Source: Candidatus Obscuribacter phosphatis (GTDB lineage Bacteria; Cyanobacteriota; Vampirovibrionia; Obscuribacterales; Obscuribacteraceae). Taken from it: 64,000 nucleotides of DNA. The position numbers and the translations under genes are program-made. Positions 1 to 8,518 of this stretch are shown piece after piece (the stretch's first letter is position 1; each line of letters opens with the position of its first letter). Under the pieces are notes generated by a model, which saw nothing but the letters and a program-made list of their open reading frames with translations, searched no databases and was not told where the DNA came from. The DNA lies in contig MOYA01000003.1 in the NCBI GenBank assembly GCA_001899315.1, forward strand, positions 396,369 through 460,368, written 5' to 3'.

Positions 1-1657
1 CCGCCATTCTGCCATCGCCCGCACCGTCCCCCGATTTACTGACAACCCTGACTTCTTTCTCGAATTCTTCGCCGCGAAAATTATTCAGGCTTGAATCATC
101 GGCAAGTGAGTCGCCAACCTCTAGAAAGGGGTCTTGCTCGGGGGCATTGCCTTGATATTGACTCTTGCCATACTGATTTTGATTAGCCCCCTGATTATAT
201 TGACCCTGCTTATACTGGCGCTGGTAACCCTGATTTTGCGAATACTGATTCTGCGAATACTGATTTTGTGAATATTGGCCGGGTCTGAACTGGCTTTGCT
301 TATTGTTGTACGAATAGGCATCACGGTCCATGCGATTGGCTCGCCGATATTGACCAACATCGGCCAATATTTCTTCTTCTCGCACCTGCAATTTCATGGC
401 CCAGAGCCTAATGTATTCGCCTCGACCAACGGCATTTTTGATCAGAGCCAAGATGGGCACAATCTTACGGGCGGCATCAATTCGACCTAGACGCGAATGC
501 AAATCAATGCCCTTAACCGCTTGTTCTAGTTGATAATCGACCATCAACGCCGCTTTATCTATGGCCGCTTGAAAGGAAGTTACACCGGTCGGTCCGGAGC
601 GCAGACATTCATCAGGATCTTTACCGCCGGGTATGGCAATGACCCGCAATTCGATGCCGATGCCTTCGGCAATTTGGCTGAGCATCTCGATACCGCGCTC
701 TACGGCTCGTACACCGGCGGCATCGGCGTCGAAAGACAGATAAACTCGCTTGCTTTCGGTGTAACGCACCAAGAGCTTAGACTGTTGCTCGGTAAGCGCC
801 GTGCCGAGAGTAGCCACAGTATTGGTAAAGCCAAACTGATGAGAAGTTATCGCGTCAAAATAACCCTCGACCACTATCACCGAGTCTTTAGACTTGATTG
901 CTTCCTTAGCCAGGTTAAAACCAAATAGATGCAAACCCTTGTGATAAATGGGTGTTTCAGGCGAGTTGAGATATTTGACCTGATCGTCGCCCAGGGTTCT
1001 GCCACCAAAGGCGATGACACGACCTTCGCTGTCGCAAATGGGAATCATAAGACGATTGCGGAACAAATCATAATGCCCGCTAGACTCTTGCCGCCGCCGC
1101 ACCAGACCAGCCTCCTCCAAAGTAGCGGCCGAAACCTTGGTCTTCTCGGTGAGGAAACGCAAGAGCCCGTCCCAACTATTTGGGGCATAGCCGAGCTTGA
1201 ACTTCTCGATTGTTTCAGGCGAAAGTCCACGATCTTCAAGATACTTACGGGCGAAAGCGCCTTCCACAGGGTCGCGCAAAAGGCGCAGATAATATTCGCT
1301 GGCTTGCTGGTAAAGCATCAAAATTTGCGAGCGGCGATCGTACTCTTTGCGATCTTCCACCGATTCAGCCAGCTTGACGCCATATTTGCGCGCCAATTCG
1401 CGCACCGAATCAATAAATTCAAGACCTTTGGTCTTTTGCACAAAGGCAAAAACATCGCCGCCTTCGCCACAGCCAAAACACTTAAAAATGCCTTTCTCTG
1501 CATTTACATGAAATGATGGGGTTTTCTCGCCATGAAAGGGACAGAGCCCCTTGTAATCTTTACCGGCGCGCTTGAGAACAACGGTCTCTGATATGACCTC
1601 AAGAATGCCTGCGCGCATTCTCACTTCAGCAATGACTTCAGACGTCACGCCTTTCAA
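1..1657 (-). CDS. dnaG: DNA primase DnaG (C-terminus beyond left edge)
   Basis: Makes RNA primers at the replication fork together with the replicative helicase. About 552 residues are visible. The N-terminal CHC2 zinc finger has C39, H42, C60 and C63 (LCPFH, then KCFGC). The TOPRIM core follows, with EGYFD near 850-890 and the DADAAG acidic motif near 690-725. I chose the TTG at 1655-1657 because GGGAGG lies seven bases upstream and the zinc finger then sits at the usual distance from the N-terminus. Between the catalytic core and the helicase-binding domain, positions 121-320 encode an unusual Gln/Asn/Tyr-rich linker with repeated YSQNQ units. The frame is open to base 1, so the C-terminal domain is outside the window. 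Confidence 0.96.
   Translation of the reverse strand, partial: MKGVTSEVIAEVRMRAGILEVISETVVLKRAGKDYKGLCPFHGEKTPSFHVNAEKGIFKCFGCGEGGDVFAFVQKTKGLEFIDSVRELARKYGVKLAESVEDRKEYDRRSQILMLYQQASEYYLRLLRDPVEGAFARKYLEDRGLSPETIEKFKLGYAPNSWDGLLRFLTEKTKVSAATLEEAGLVRRRQESSGHYDLFRNRLMIPICDSEGRVIAFGGRTLGDDQVKYLNSPETPIYHKGLHLFGFNLAKEAIKSKDSVIVVEGYFDAITSHQFGFTNTVATLGTALTEQQSKLLVRYTESKRVYLSFDADAAGVRAVERGIEMLSQIAEGIGIELRVIAIPGGKDPDECLRSGPTGVTSFQAAIDKAALMVDYQLEQAVKGIDLHSRLGRIDAARKIVPILALIKNAVGRGEYIRLWAMKLQVREEEILADVGQYRRANRMDRDAYSYNNKQSQFRPGQYSQNQYSQNQYSQNQGYQRQYKQGQYNQGANQNQYGKSQYQGNAPEQDPFLEVGDSLADDSSLNNFRGEEFEKEVRVVSKSGDGAGDGRMA
121..320 (-). repeat. Q/N/Y-rich repeat encoding the DnaG linker
   Basis: In the dnaG frame this DNA encodes units such as QYSQN repeated three times, then further QYxQG-like units. 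It is an in-frame degenerate 15-base repeat of CAA/CAG/AAT/TAT codons inside an otherwise ordinary primase. Confidence 0.85.
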
Positions 1658-1929
1658 AGAGGAACCTCCCGTGCGCAAGCACGCTTTCGCTTTCTATATC
1701 TAGTCAAGTTTATAACAACTTGGCGCCCTCTAAATAGAAAAGCCAAGTAAGCAAACAACAGCAAAATAAGCCTTTCCAGAGCAGCGAAGCAGCCCCGAAC
1801 CGGCACCGCAGACCACCGCCCCAGCTTGACATGCCGCCTTCTCAGGTGAAAGACGTTTGGATTGTTTATAATTTCCAGCTAATATTTCCACCCTGAGTTG
1901 GTTCCTTAAATTCAGCCGCGGAGGCTCTC
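1658..1929. promoter_or_regulatory. divergent intergenic region between dnaG and hydA
   Basis: This region separates two divergent genes, so it should hold promoters in both directions. On plus, TATAAT at 1867-1872 is a good -10 candidate for hydA, but no convincing -35 lies 16-18 bases upstream. On minus, AT-rich DNA around 1695-1720 could hold the dnaG promoter. I see no RNA gene here. Confidence 0.35.
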
Positions 1930-3351
1930 ATGAGAACACTAATCAAAAACGGCCGTGTCATAACCGCTGTGGATGACTATTTTGGCGACATTTTGATTGA
2001 AGGAGAGCGCATCAACCTAATAGGCGAATCGCTCGAAATGGAAGCTGACAAGGTTATCGACGCAGAGGGACTCTTGGTCATACCAGGCGGCATCGACGCC
2101 CACACTCATATGGATATGCCCTTTGGCGGCACCACCTCGGCCGACGACTTTGAAAGCGGCACCAGGGCAGCCGCCCATGGAGGCACTACAACGATCATCG
2201 ACTTTGCCATTCAAAATAAAGGGCAATCGCTCTATGACGCCCTAGACACCTGGCACGGCAAAGCCGCCGGGAAAGCCGCCATAGACTATGGTTTTCACAT
2301 GATCGCCACCGATCTGCCGCGAGAGCGTATGGGTGAAATGAAGAAACTGATCAACCACGAAGGTGTGACCAGCTTCAAGCTCTTTATGGCTTACCCGGGC
2401 GTTTTGTTGGTCGATGATGCCACCATTTTTAGAGCCATGACAACAGCCGGTGAAGAAGGGGCGCTTATCTGCATGCACGCCGAAAACGGCGTGGTTATCA
2501 ATGAAATAGTGCAATACGCTCTAGAGCGCGGTTGCACTGCACCCAAGTTTCACGCCCTGACTAGGCCGACCAAGGCCGAGGCCGAAGGTGTCAACCGCGC
2601 CATAGCTCTGGCTGAAATGGCCGGTTCGCCGGTCTATATAGTGCACCTGAGCTGCTACGATGCCCTGAAAAAGATCAAAGAAGCCAGAGACGAAGGCATT
2701 CCAGCCTTTGCCGAAACCTGCCCGCAATATCTTTTCCTCGACTACACTCACTATGAAAGCAAAGACTTCGAAGGTGCTAAATATGTTATGACACCGCCGC
2801 TTCGAGAGAAATGGAACCAGGAAGAACTCTGGACCGGTCTGCGCATGAATGACCTGCAGACTGTCTCTACCGACCATTGCCCCTTCTGTTTCAACGATCA
2901 AAAACAACTCGGCAAAGACGATTTCAGCAAAATTCCCAACGGTGGACCCGGCGTAGAAAACAGAATGAGCCTGATTTTCAATGGCGGAGTTGTGGAAGGT
3001 CGAATCAATCTCAATCGTTTCGTGGAGATTACATCGACCGCCGCCGCCAAGATTTTCGGTCTTTTCCCGCGAAAGGGAACCATAGCAGTGGGTTCGGACG
3101 CCGATATAGTTCTTTTCGACCCCAACAAGAAGATGACAATCAGCGCCAAGACCCACCATATGAAAGTCGACTACAGCTGCTACGAAGGCAAAGAAGTGCA
3201 GGGAACGGCCGAATATGTCTTTTCTAGAGGCAAATTGATCATTGAAAAAGGTAAATATCTCGGAAAAGCAGGCGACGGAAGCTTCCTAAGGCGTTCAACC
3301 GTGCAACATAAGACTAAGGAATCGGTCTTAAACATCACAAAGCAGAAATAA
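1930..3351 (+). CDS. hydA: dihydropyrimidinase / D-hydantoinase family amidohydrolase
   Basis: Opens cyclic diamides (dihydropyrimidines or hydantoins) in the cytoplasm, usually in reductive pyrimidine breakdown. The 473-residue length fits the family. The metal site is visible: HTH at residues 58-60 in GGIDAHTHMDMPFGG, the lysine of SFKLFMAYPG near residue 149 that is carboxylated in this family, an HAEN histidine, and STDHCPF carrying the catalytic aspartate. GGAGG lies eight bases before the ATG. The partner enzymes of the pathway (beta-ureidopropionase, dihydropyrimidine dehydrogenase) are not adjacent, so the physiological substrate is open; hydantoinase and dihydropyrimidinase cannot be separated by motif alone. 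Confidence 0.93.
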   Translation: MRTLIKNGRVITAVDDYFGDILIEGERINLIGESLEMEADKVIDAEGLLVIPGGIDAHTHMDMPFGGTTSADDFESGTRAAAHGGTTTIIDFAIQNKGQSLYDALDTWHGKAAGKAAIDYGFHMIATDLPRERMGEMKKLINHEGVTSFKLFMAYPGVLLVDDATIFRAMTTAGEEGALICMHAENGVVINEIVQYALERGCTAPKFHALTRPTKAEAEGVNRAIALAEMAGSPVYIVHLSCYDALKKIKEARDEGIPAFAETCPQYLFLDYTHYESKDFEGAKYVMTPPLREKWNQEELWTGLRMNDLQTVSTDHCPFCFNDQKQLGKDDFSKIPNGGPGVENRMSLIFNGGVVEGRINLNRFVEITSTAAAKIFGLFPRKGTIAVGSDADIVLFDPNKKMTISAKTHHMKVDYSCYEGKEVQGTAEYVFSRGKLIIEKGKYLGKAGDGSFLRRSTVQHKTKESVLNITKQK

Positions 3352-3436
3352 AGCGCCATTTGGCTGTTAAAATTTTACTTGCAGTTTAAATGACGAAACA
3401 AGCGTAAACTCCCCAGGCAATCTCAGGATGGTAATC

Positions 3437-4351
3437 ATGGGCTACACACAAGAATTCACAAGACTAGTGACCGAAGAACGGAACGCCAGGACAATGGACC
3501 TGGACGTACTGGAAACAGAAGAACTAGTGGCCCGCGTGCAGAAGGAAGACTTCGACGTGGCGGTGGCAGTGCAGAACGTAGTACCTGAAATTGCCAAAGC
3601 AGTCGACATAATCGTTGGCAAGCTGAGCCAGGGTGGCAGACTGATTTATTTTGGAGCAGGCACCTCGGGCAGACTGGGTGTGCTTGATGCCACCGAATGT
3701 CATCCTACTTTTGGTGTCGATAGAGAGCTTGTGCAGGCTTGCATAGCCGGTGGCAAAGAAGCAATGTTTGTCTCTTTCGAAAATGCCGAAGACTCCAAAG
3801 AACTGGGCGAGCAAGACGCAGTCAAGCTCAAGATTACAGACAAAGATGTATTGGTTGGTATCACAGCCAGCGGCAGAACACCCTATGTGATCGCCGCTTG
3901 CGAACTAGCCAAGAAAGCCGGCGCCGCCACAGTGGCTCTGGTCAATAACTTCGATTCACCGCTGGCTTCAGTCTGCGATGTCACTATTGCTCCTATTGTC
4001 GGTGCCGAAGCCTTGACCGGCAGTACCCGCATGAAAGCAGGTACAGCCCAGAAAATGGTGCTCAATTTGCTTTCCACCTGCACCATGGTGAGACTGGGCA
4101 AAGTCTATGAAAACCTCATGGTCGACCTCAAACCAACCAATGAAAAGCTGAGAGAAAGAGCAGTTTCAATGATTGCCTTGCTTTGCGATGTTGCCCGCCC
4201 CATAGCCGAAGGAGCCCTAGTCGCTTCCAATGGTCATGCCAAAACAGCAGTGCTTATGCTTAAGCGCAAAATGGGACGCGTGCAAGCAGAAGAATTAATC
4301 GCCAAGTCGGGCGGTTCACTGCGCAAAGCCCTCGTCGCCTCGCAAAACTAG
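3437..4351 (+). CDS. murQ: N-acetylmuramic acid 6-phosphate etherase MurQ
   Basis: Cleaves the lactyl ether of MurNAc-6-phosphate to give GlcNAc-6-phosphate and lactate in peptidoglycan recycling. It has the SIS-fold signatures of MurQ: FGAGTSGRLGVLDATEC, VSFENAEDSKELG, GITASGRTPYVI and GSTRMKAGTAQKM. The C-terminal helical part keeps the NGHAKTAVLMLKR pattern. I prefer the ATG at 3437 (AGG nine bases upstream) over the in-frame ATG at 3428, which abuts the AGG. No anmK or murK is adjacent. The aldo/keto reductase follows 16 bases later and may be co-transcribed. Confidence 0.95.
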   Translation: MGYTQEFTRLVTEERNARTMDLDVLETEELVARVQKEDFDVAVAVQNVVPEIAKAVDIIVGKLSQGGRLIYFGAGTSGRLGVLDATECHPTFGVDRELVQACIAGGKEAMFVSFENAEDSKELGEQDAVKLKITDKDVLVGITASGRTPYVIAACELAKKAGAATVALVNNFDSPLASVCDVTIAPIVGAEALTGSTRMKAGTAQKMVLNLLSTCTMVRLGKVYENLMVDLKPTNEKLRERAVSMIALLCDVARPIAEGALVASNGHAKTAVLMLKRKMGRVQAEELIAKSGGSLRKALVASQN

Positions 4352-4367
4352 AGCCATTTTCTAAGCA

Positions 4368-5453
4368 GTGGCCTTAGACGATTACATCACATTAGGCAGA
4401 AGCGGTCTGAGAGTCAGCCCGCTCTGCTTGGGTGCCATGACCTTTGGTCAGGAATGGGGCTTTGGCACAGACGAAGCCGCTTCGCATGCCATTTTGAGTG
4501 AATATTTTGAGCGCGGCGGCAATTTTATCGACACCGCCAATGTCTATACGAAAGGGCACTCTGAGGTCATTCTCGGTAATTTCCTCAACAAGAACTTCAG
4601 AAGAGATCGGGCAGTCATCGCCACCAAGTTTTTCGGCACAATGTATCCCTCTGATCCAAATGCCGGGGGCGCCAACCGCAAGACAATCATGCAAGCCCTA
4701 GAGGCATCACTGAAGCGCTTGCGCACAGATTATGTCGATCTTTATTGGATGCACTGCTGGGACAAATTTACCCCCATCGAAGAGACCATGTCGTGCTTGG
4801 ACGACCTGGTGAGAAGCGGCAAAGTACGCTATATCGGATTTTCAGATACGCCCGCCTGGAAAACAGCTGAAGCCCACACCCTAGCTAAACTGCGCGGCTG
4901 GACCGCCTTGAGCGCTATTCAAATTGAATATTCGCTTTTGGAACGCACAGTCGAAGGCGAATTGATACCAATGGCTCTCGAACTAGGACTGGGCGTTACA
5001 CCTTGGTCGCCTCTCAAATTTGGCATATTGACCGGCAAATACACACGCGAAAATCGACACAAGGCAAGCCCCGACAGAGGCGAATGGATAACCAGTCAAC
5101 TGGCAAAAGAAAAAACTTTTGAAGTTATCGACGCAGTCATGGCCGTCGCCAAAGAAATGCAGACCACACCGGCCAAAGTTGCCATCGCTTGGCTGCAAGC
5201 CCAACCCGGCGTGACTGCGCCTATAATAGGCGTGCGCACAAAAGAACAACTTTTAGACAACATACAGCTAGATATCAAACTTGGGGCAGAGCAAATCAAA
5301 CTTTTGTCGGATGCATCCAAACCAAAACTAAACTTCCCCTTCGACTTTTTGAAGGGCGCCGGGACATTTATGGCCGCTGAAACCAAGATAAACGGCGAAG
5401 CCTATGGAGAAAGTCTGCTTGCGCCTAAAACAGACGCCGACAGATTTGTCTAA
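4368..5453 (+). CDS. aldo/keto reductase
   Basis: NAD(P)H-dependent reductase of the AKR TIM-barrel superfamily, close in pattern to the oxidoreductase group with GAMTFG near the start. The catalytic tetrad is visible as D55, Y60, K87 and H129 (FIDTANVY, VIATKFF, YWMHCWD). The nucleotide-binding end is SPLKFGILTGKY and PIIGVRTKEQLLDN. Length is 361 residues. The start is GTG at 4368, 16 bases after murQ, with only a weak ribosome site; no ATG is available before the conserved N-terminus. The substrate cannot be told. The stop codon sits inside a 13-base tandem repeat. Confidence 0.9.
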   Translation: MALDDYITLGRSGLRVSPLCLGAMTFGQEWGFGTDEAASHAILSEYFERGGNFIDTANVYTKGHSEVILGNFLNKNFRRDRAVIATKFFGTMYPSDPNAGGANRKTIMQALEASLKRLRTDYVDLYWMHCWDKFTPIEETMSCLDDLVRSGKVRYIGFSDTPAWKTAEAHTLAKLRGWTALSAIQIEYSLLERTVEGELIPMALELGLGVTPWSPLKFGILTGKYTRENRHKASPDRGEWITSQLAKEKTFEVIDAVMAVAKEMQTTPAKVAIAWLQAQPGVTAPIIGVRTKEQLLDNIQLDIKLGAEQIKLLSDASKPKLNFPFDFLKGAGTFMAAETKINGEAYGESLLAPKTDADRFV

Positions 5454-5496
5454 AATATTTGTCTAAAATATTTGCCTAGAATATTTGCCTAAGAAA
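5445..5496. repeat. 13-base tandem repeat, four copies, spanning the AKR stop codon
   Basis: The unit TTTGTCTAAAATA is present twice exactly and twice with small changes. Because 13 is not a multiple of three, its stop codons at 5451, 5464, 5477 and 5490 fall in all three reading frames. Confidence 0.9.
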
Positions 5497-5525
5497 TCCC
5501 ACTAAAAAATCCAGATTCACACGAG

Positions 5526-6974
5526 CTAATTGGCTGCCCGCAGATAAAAGACTCCAGCTTCATCTTCTTCCATCCGCCGCCAGTTTTTCTCTTGTCCAAG
5601 GGCATGATCTAGTGGTCCATTTTTAGGAACAAGTGCAAATTGCAATTTGTACTTATCAAATAAAGCTTGCCAGCCTTTTTCGGCACCGAGCATGACCTTA
5701 TAATCAGAGATAAACTGAGAGGGATAGAAATCGGTTTTCTCATCGACAAAGATTTTTCTGTGTAGTCGAAAATAGATATAAGGTCCCCAGTTATCGTAGT
5801 TGAAACCTTGGGTTTCGGGGGGCAAGCTTTCGATACACTTGACCGTCTTTGTCGGCTGGGTGGCGACGTACATATCTTGCTGCTTATACTGCCCATCAAA
5901 CAAATAAACCGCAATCACAAGCAGGGTCAGAAAAGCCGAAACAAACCATGGCACCATGCCGTTTTTCTTGGCACTGACAGGCGCGCCGCCCCTAAGCTTT
6001 TGCCAGGCCGGACCAAAACTTGGCAAAGCCAATAAAGCCAAATAAGGCATCAAGCGGGCCGACATAAAGCCACTACCGGCGAAGGCAACAAAAAGGAGAA
6101 GTTCGGCTGTCGGCGGCAGAAAGCGAGCGGCTAAATTAAGCCCCAGCCAAAGTGCTATCAAGACCAAATAAGCTGGGCTGCCCGGAAACATTTTGATATC
6201 GAAGGGAGCCCATTCTAAGCCCTTCTGAGTAATTTGCGGATGGGAAAGATAGGCGAAGAGATAATCCCAGAAGGCGAGCCCTCTCAAGTTAAGCAAAGAG
6301 CCCAAAAAAGTAGCGGCAAGGGGCAAGAGATAAGCTTGCCAGTTGAAATTTTGCCAGTTAAAATTCTGCGGCTCAGTCTGAGAGTCCACCTTGCGCCTTA
6401 AAATCAAATCGAGAAGATCGCCCGCCAATTTGCTGCCCAAGACAAGCAAAGCAAGCACCACACTGCCGTGAAAATTCACCCAAAGAATGGAAAGGACGCC
6501 GCAAATAAGCGCCTTTTTGAGCGGTGCCGCTTTAGAGACGAAAGCTAAATAATAGAAAGCTAGAAAGAGAACATAACTTATGGCATGGGGGCGAGCCGAC
6601 CAGTGAATGGTCGTACAAAGAAACACTGGAATCCAAAAAATCCAAGCGCTGAAGCGACCTAGTCCGCGCACCCGACCTAAAACCAAAGTGCAAAGCAGGG
6701 CGATGCCGAGGGGCAAAGCCCCGGCCACAACCACGCCGTTCAGGCCAAAGAGCTGATACATCAAGCCGAACAAAACATCGGTGCCAAGCTCATGGGTAAG
6801 CCAGGGATAAGCAGGATTTATCGACCAGGTATAAGTTGTGGTGGGAATCTGGTGTTTAGTAAGAATATAGAGACCGGTGTCTATATGCCGACAGGTGGCA
6901 CCGTCGCGCAGCAAGACATAAGGACAACCAAAGAGTAGATTGAGCAAGAAGAATGGCAAAAAGAGCGGCGTCAA
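5526..6974 (-). CDS. polytopic membrane protein, GT-C glycosyltransferase-like
   Basis: Predicted inner-membrane protein of about 482 residues with around ten hydrophobic segments and a soluble C-terminal tail. The first loop carries GATCRHIDTGLYIL and then YPWLTHELGTDVLFGLMY, the layout typical of lipid-linked-sugar (GT-C) transferases and related proteins. The family assignment is by architecture; the donor and acceptor are unknown. The start is uncertain. The TTG at 6974 has no Shine-Dalgarno, yet the frame is open upstream to a stop near 7052 without ATG or GTG and encodes a basic AKKKRK stretch that would suit a cytoplasmic N-terminus. It lies 123 bases downstream of the ThiF/rhodanese gene on the same strand. 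Confidence 0.7.
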   Translation of the reverse strand: MTPLFLPFFLLNLLFGCPYVLLRDGATCRHIDTGLYILTKHQIPTTTYTWSINPAYPWLTHELGTDVLFGLMYQLFGLNGVVVAGALPLGIALLCTLVLGRVRGLGRFSAWIFWIPVFLCTTIHWSARPHAISYVLFLAFYYLAFVSKAAPLKKALICGVLSILWVNFHGSVVLALLVLGSKLAGDLLDLILRRKVDSQTEPQNFNWQNFNWQAYLLPLAATFLGSLLNLRGLAFWDYLFAYLSHPQITQKGLEWAPFDIKMFPGSPAYLVLIALWLGLNLAARFLPPTAELLLFVAFAGSGFMSARLMPYLALLALPSFGPAWQKLRGGAPVSAKKNGMVPWFVSAFLTLLVIAVYLFDGQYKQQDMYVATQPTKTVKCIESLPPETQGFNYDNWGPYIYFRLHRKIFVDEKTDFYPSQFISDYKVMLGAEKGWQALFDKYKLQFALVPKNGPLDHALGQEKNWRRMEEDEAGVFYLRAAN

Positions 6975-7097
6975 GGGGGGAAGGACAAACTTCCTCTTCT
7001 TCTTAGCCGAGACTTCTTGATCAGATTCGATGATAAAAGCTCCAGAGTTTTACTAAGTATTGCCAAGCCAGAAAATAATATCGTAATTGGTGCCCAA

Positions 7098-8276
7098 CTA
7101 ATCGATGGCATCGAAATCGCTGTCCAGTCCTTCCCCCTGAAAAGATCGATGCCACTCCATTATGCCGCCATCGAGATTGACCACATTTTCCACCCCGCTT
7201 GCCTGCAAAATGCGCACAGCCTGTATACTGCGCTGCCCTGAACGGCAATAGACAACCACAGAGCCTAATTTAGATTCTGATTTAGACTCTGATTTAGATT
7301 CTTGATTAGACAAAGCAAGCGCGGTCTCTATAGACGATTTAGAGATAGATAATTGGGAAAGCGGCAAATGCACGGCATTTTTAAAGCGCATCGTGCGAAA
7401 CTCTGCAAGCTCTCGCACATCGAGCAAAGTCAAATCGGGCTTTTGCAGCTGTTCATGCAGCTTCTGGACCGAAATAGATCTGACTGGCATTGATTCCAAA
7501 TGGCTAGATTTTAGAGGGACCGACTTAGCATCATTATCGAAAGCGCGGCAAATGCAGTCGGCTTGTCTCGGTATGGCAATTTTGTAAAAGTCAAAAGTGA
7601 GCAAATCGAAAAACTGCATCACCCCCACAAGTGGTGAAGACCGCCCGAGAAGTAATTGCAAGACCGCCGTCGCCTGGGCGCAACCAACCAGCCCGGGCAA
7701 AACGCCCAAGACCCCGGTCATCTGGCAGGTGGGCACACTGGCAAAAGCCGGCATATAACAGCGAAAACAAGGACCACCGGGGGCGAAGACCGAGCACTGT
7801 CCTTGAAATTTGTGCAGGGCACCATAAACAAAAGGAATGCCGAGCGCCAGACAAGTATCGTTGATGAGATATCGCGCCTCAAGTGAGTCGGTGCAATCGA
7901 CCACCAAATCAAAGCCTGCCAATAGTTCAAAGACATTTTCAGACGAGAGAAAGCGAGACTCTTTTTTTAGTTTGATCTTGCTGTTCTTAGCCAAAATATT
8001 GGTGGCGGCGGCATCTACTTTACTCGTACCGAGATCGGCTTCGTTGAACAAAACCTGCCTGTGCAAGTTGGACAATTCCACTTTATCGCCGTCACACAAA
8101 CCCAGCTCACCCACACCGGCGGCAGCAAGATAGGTGGCCACCGGCGCCCCCAGACCGCCCAAGCCGACCACCAAAACTTTAGATGCCAAAAGGGCGGCTT
8201 GTCCTTCTATGCCAAGTTCGGGCAGGGTCGTCTGCCTAAGATAACGCTCTAAATCAAGAGCTTCATTGCTTTTCAT
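7098..8276 (-). CDS. MoeB/ThiF-type adenylyltransferase with C-terminal rhodanese domain
   Basis: E1-like enzyme that should adenylate the C-terminus of a ubiquitin-like sulfur carrier and transfer sulfur to it (MoeZ/MOCS3 layout), for molybdopterin, thiamine or thiolation pathways. Visible parts are the nucleotide loop GLGGLG, ATP-contact NLHRQ, the CFRC and CIC zinc cysteines, and TCQMTGVLGVLPG with the conserved active cysteine. The rhodanese loop is YCRSGQRS. The start is the ATG at 8274-8276, which overlaps the upstream stop as TAATG, a sign of translational coupling. An earlier TTG (8351) is less likely. A 12-base repeat adds an ESKS stretch inside the rhodanese domain. No sulfur-carrier gene is adjacent. 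Confidence 0.88.
   Translation of the reverse strand: MKSNEALDLERYLRQTTLPELGIEGQAALLASKVLVVGLGGLGAPVATYLAAAGVGELGLCDGDKVELSNLHRQVLFNEADLGTSKVDAAATNILAKNSKIKLKKESRFLSSENVFELLAGFDLVVDCTDSLEARYLINDTCLALGIPFVYGALHKFQGQCSVFAPGGPCFRCYMPAFASVPTCQMTGVLGVLPGLVGCAQATAVLQLLLGRSSPLVGVMQFFDLLTFDFYKIAIPRQADCICRAFDNDAKSVPLKSSHLESMPVRSISVQKLHEQLQKPDLTLLDVRELAEFRTMRFKNAVHLPLSQLSISKSSIETALALSNQESKSESKSESKLGSVVVYCRSGQRSIQAVRILQASGVENVVNLDGGIMEWHRSFQGEGLDSDFDAID
7267..7302. repeat. 12-base in-frame tandem repeat in the rhodanese domain
   Basis: Three copies of the unit GATTTAGATTCT (one with a single change, the first starting AA) encode SKSESKSES on minus, just before the active-site loop strand of the rhodanese domain. 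Confidence 0.85.
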
Positions 8277-8506
8277 TAGAGCAAGCGGCGCCTGCAACCG
8301 GCGCAAAAAACCCGCAAATTGCTGGAGCGAAAATAGCGCACTTCCGACCAACTGCGGCTATAGCTCAGATAAAGCCTTTCATCGCTTATGCCGCGATAGG
8401 CTATATGAACTACACCCTGACAGCAAAGCTCATCTTCTTGCGCTGTTGGCTCCTGCGGCTTTTTGCCGGTCAAGCGGGCGATAAAGTTTTTGAAAGCTGC
8501 AAGCAT
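8276..8506 (-). CDS. small cysteine-containing hypothetical protein
   Basis: A 76-residue protein I do not recognise, between the sensor kinase and the ThiF gene. It has a basic amphipathic N-terminus (MLAAFKNFIARLTGKK), a CC pair near residue 29, and a C-terminal CAGCRRR motif, so a small metal site is possible. The ATG at 8506 follows GGGG by five bases; a GTG at 8512 is the alternative. It starts 13 bases after the kinase stop, and its own TAA shares a base with the ATG of the next gene. That tight packing is the main evidence that it is real. Confidence 0.6.
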   Translation of the reverse strand: MLAAFKNFIARLTGKKPQEPTAQEDELCCQGVVHIAYRGISDERLYLSYSRSWSEVRYFRSSNLRVFCAGCRRRLL

Positions 8507-8518
8507 TGCCACCCCAAA

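Noticed and set aside
929-1516. Plus-strand frame of 195 codons near the left edge
   Set aside because: Antisense to dnaG, which shows zinc-finger and TOPRIM motifs on minus.
2521-3159. Minus-strand frame of 212 codons
   Set aside because: Antisense to hydA, whose catalytic motifs cover the same bases; the minus frame has no motif.
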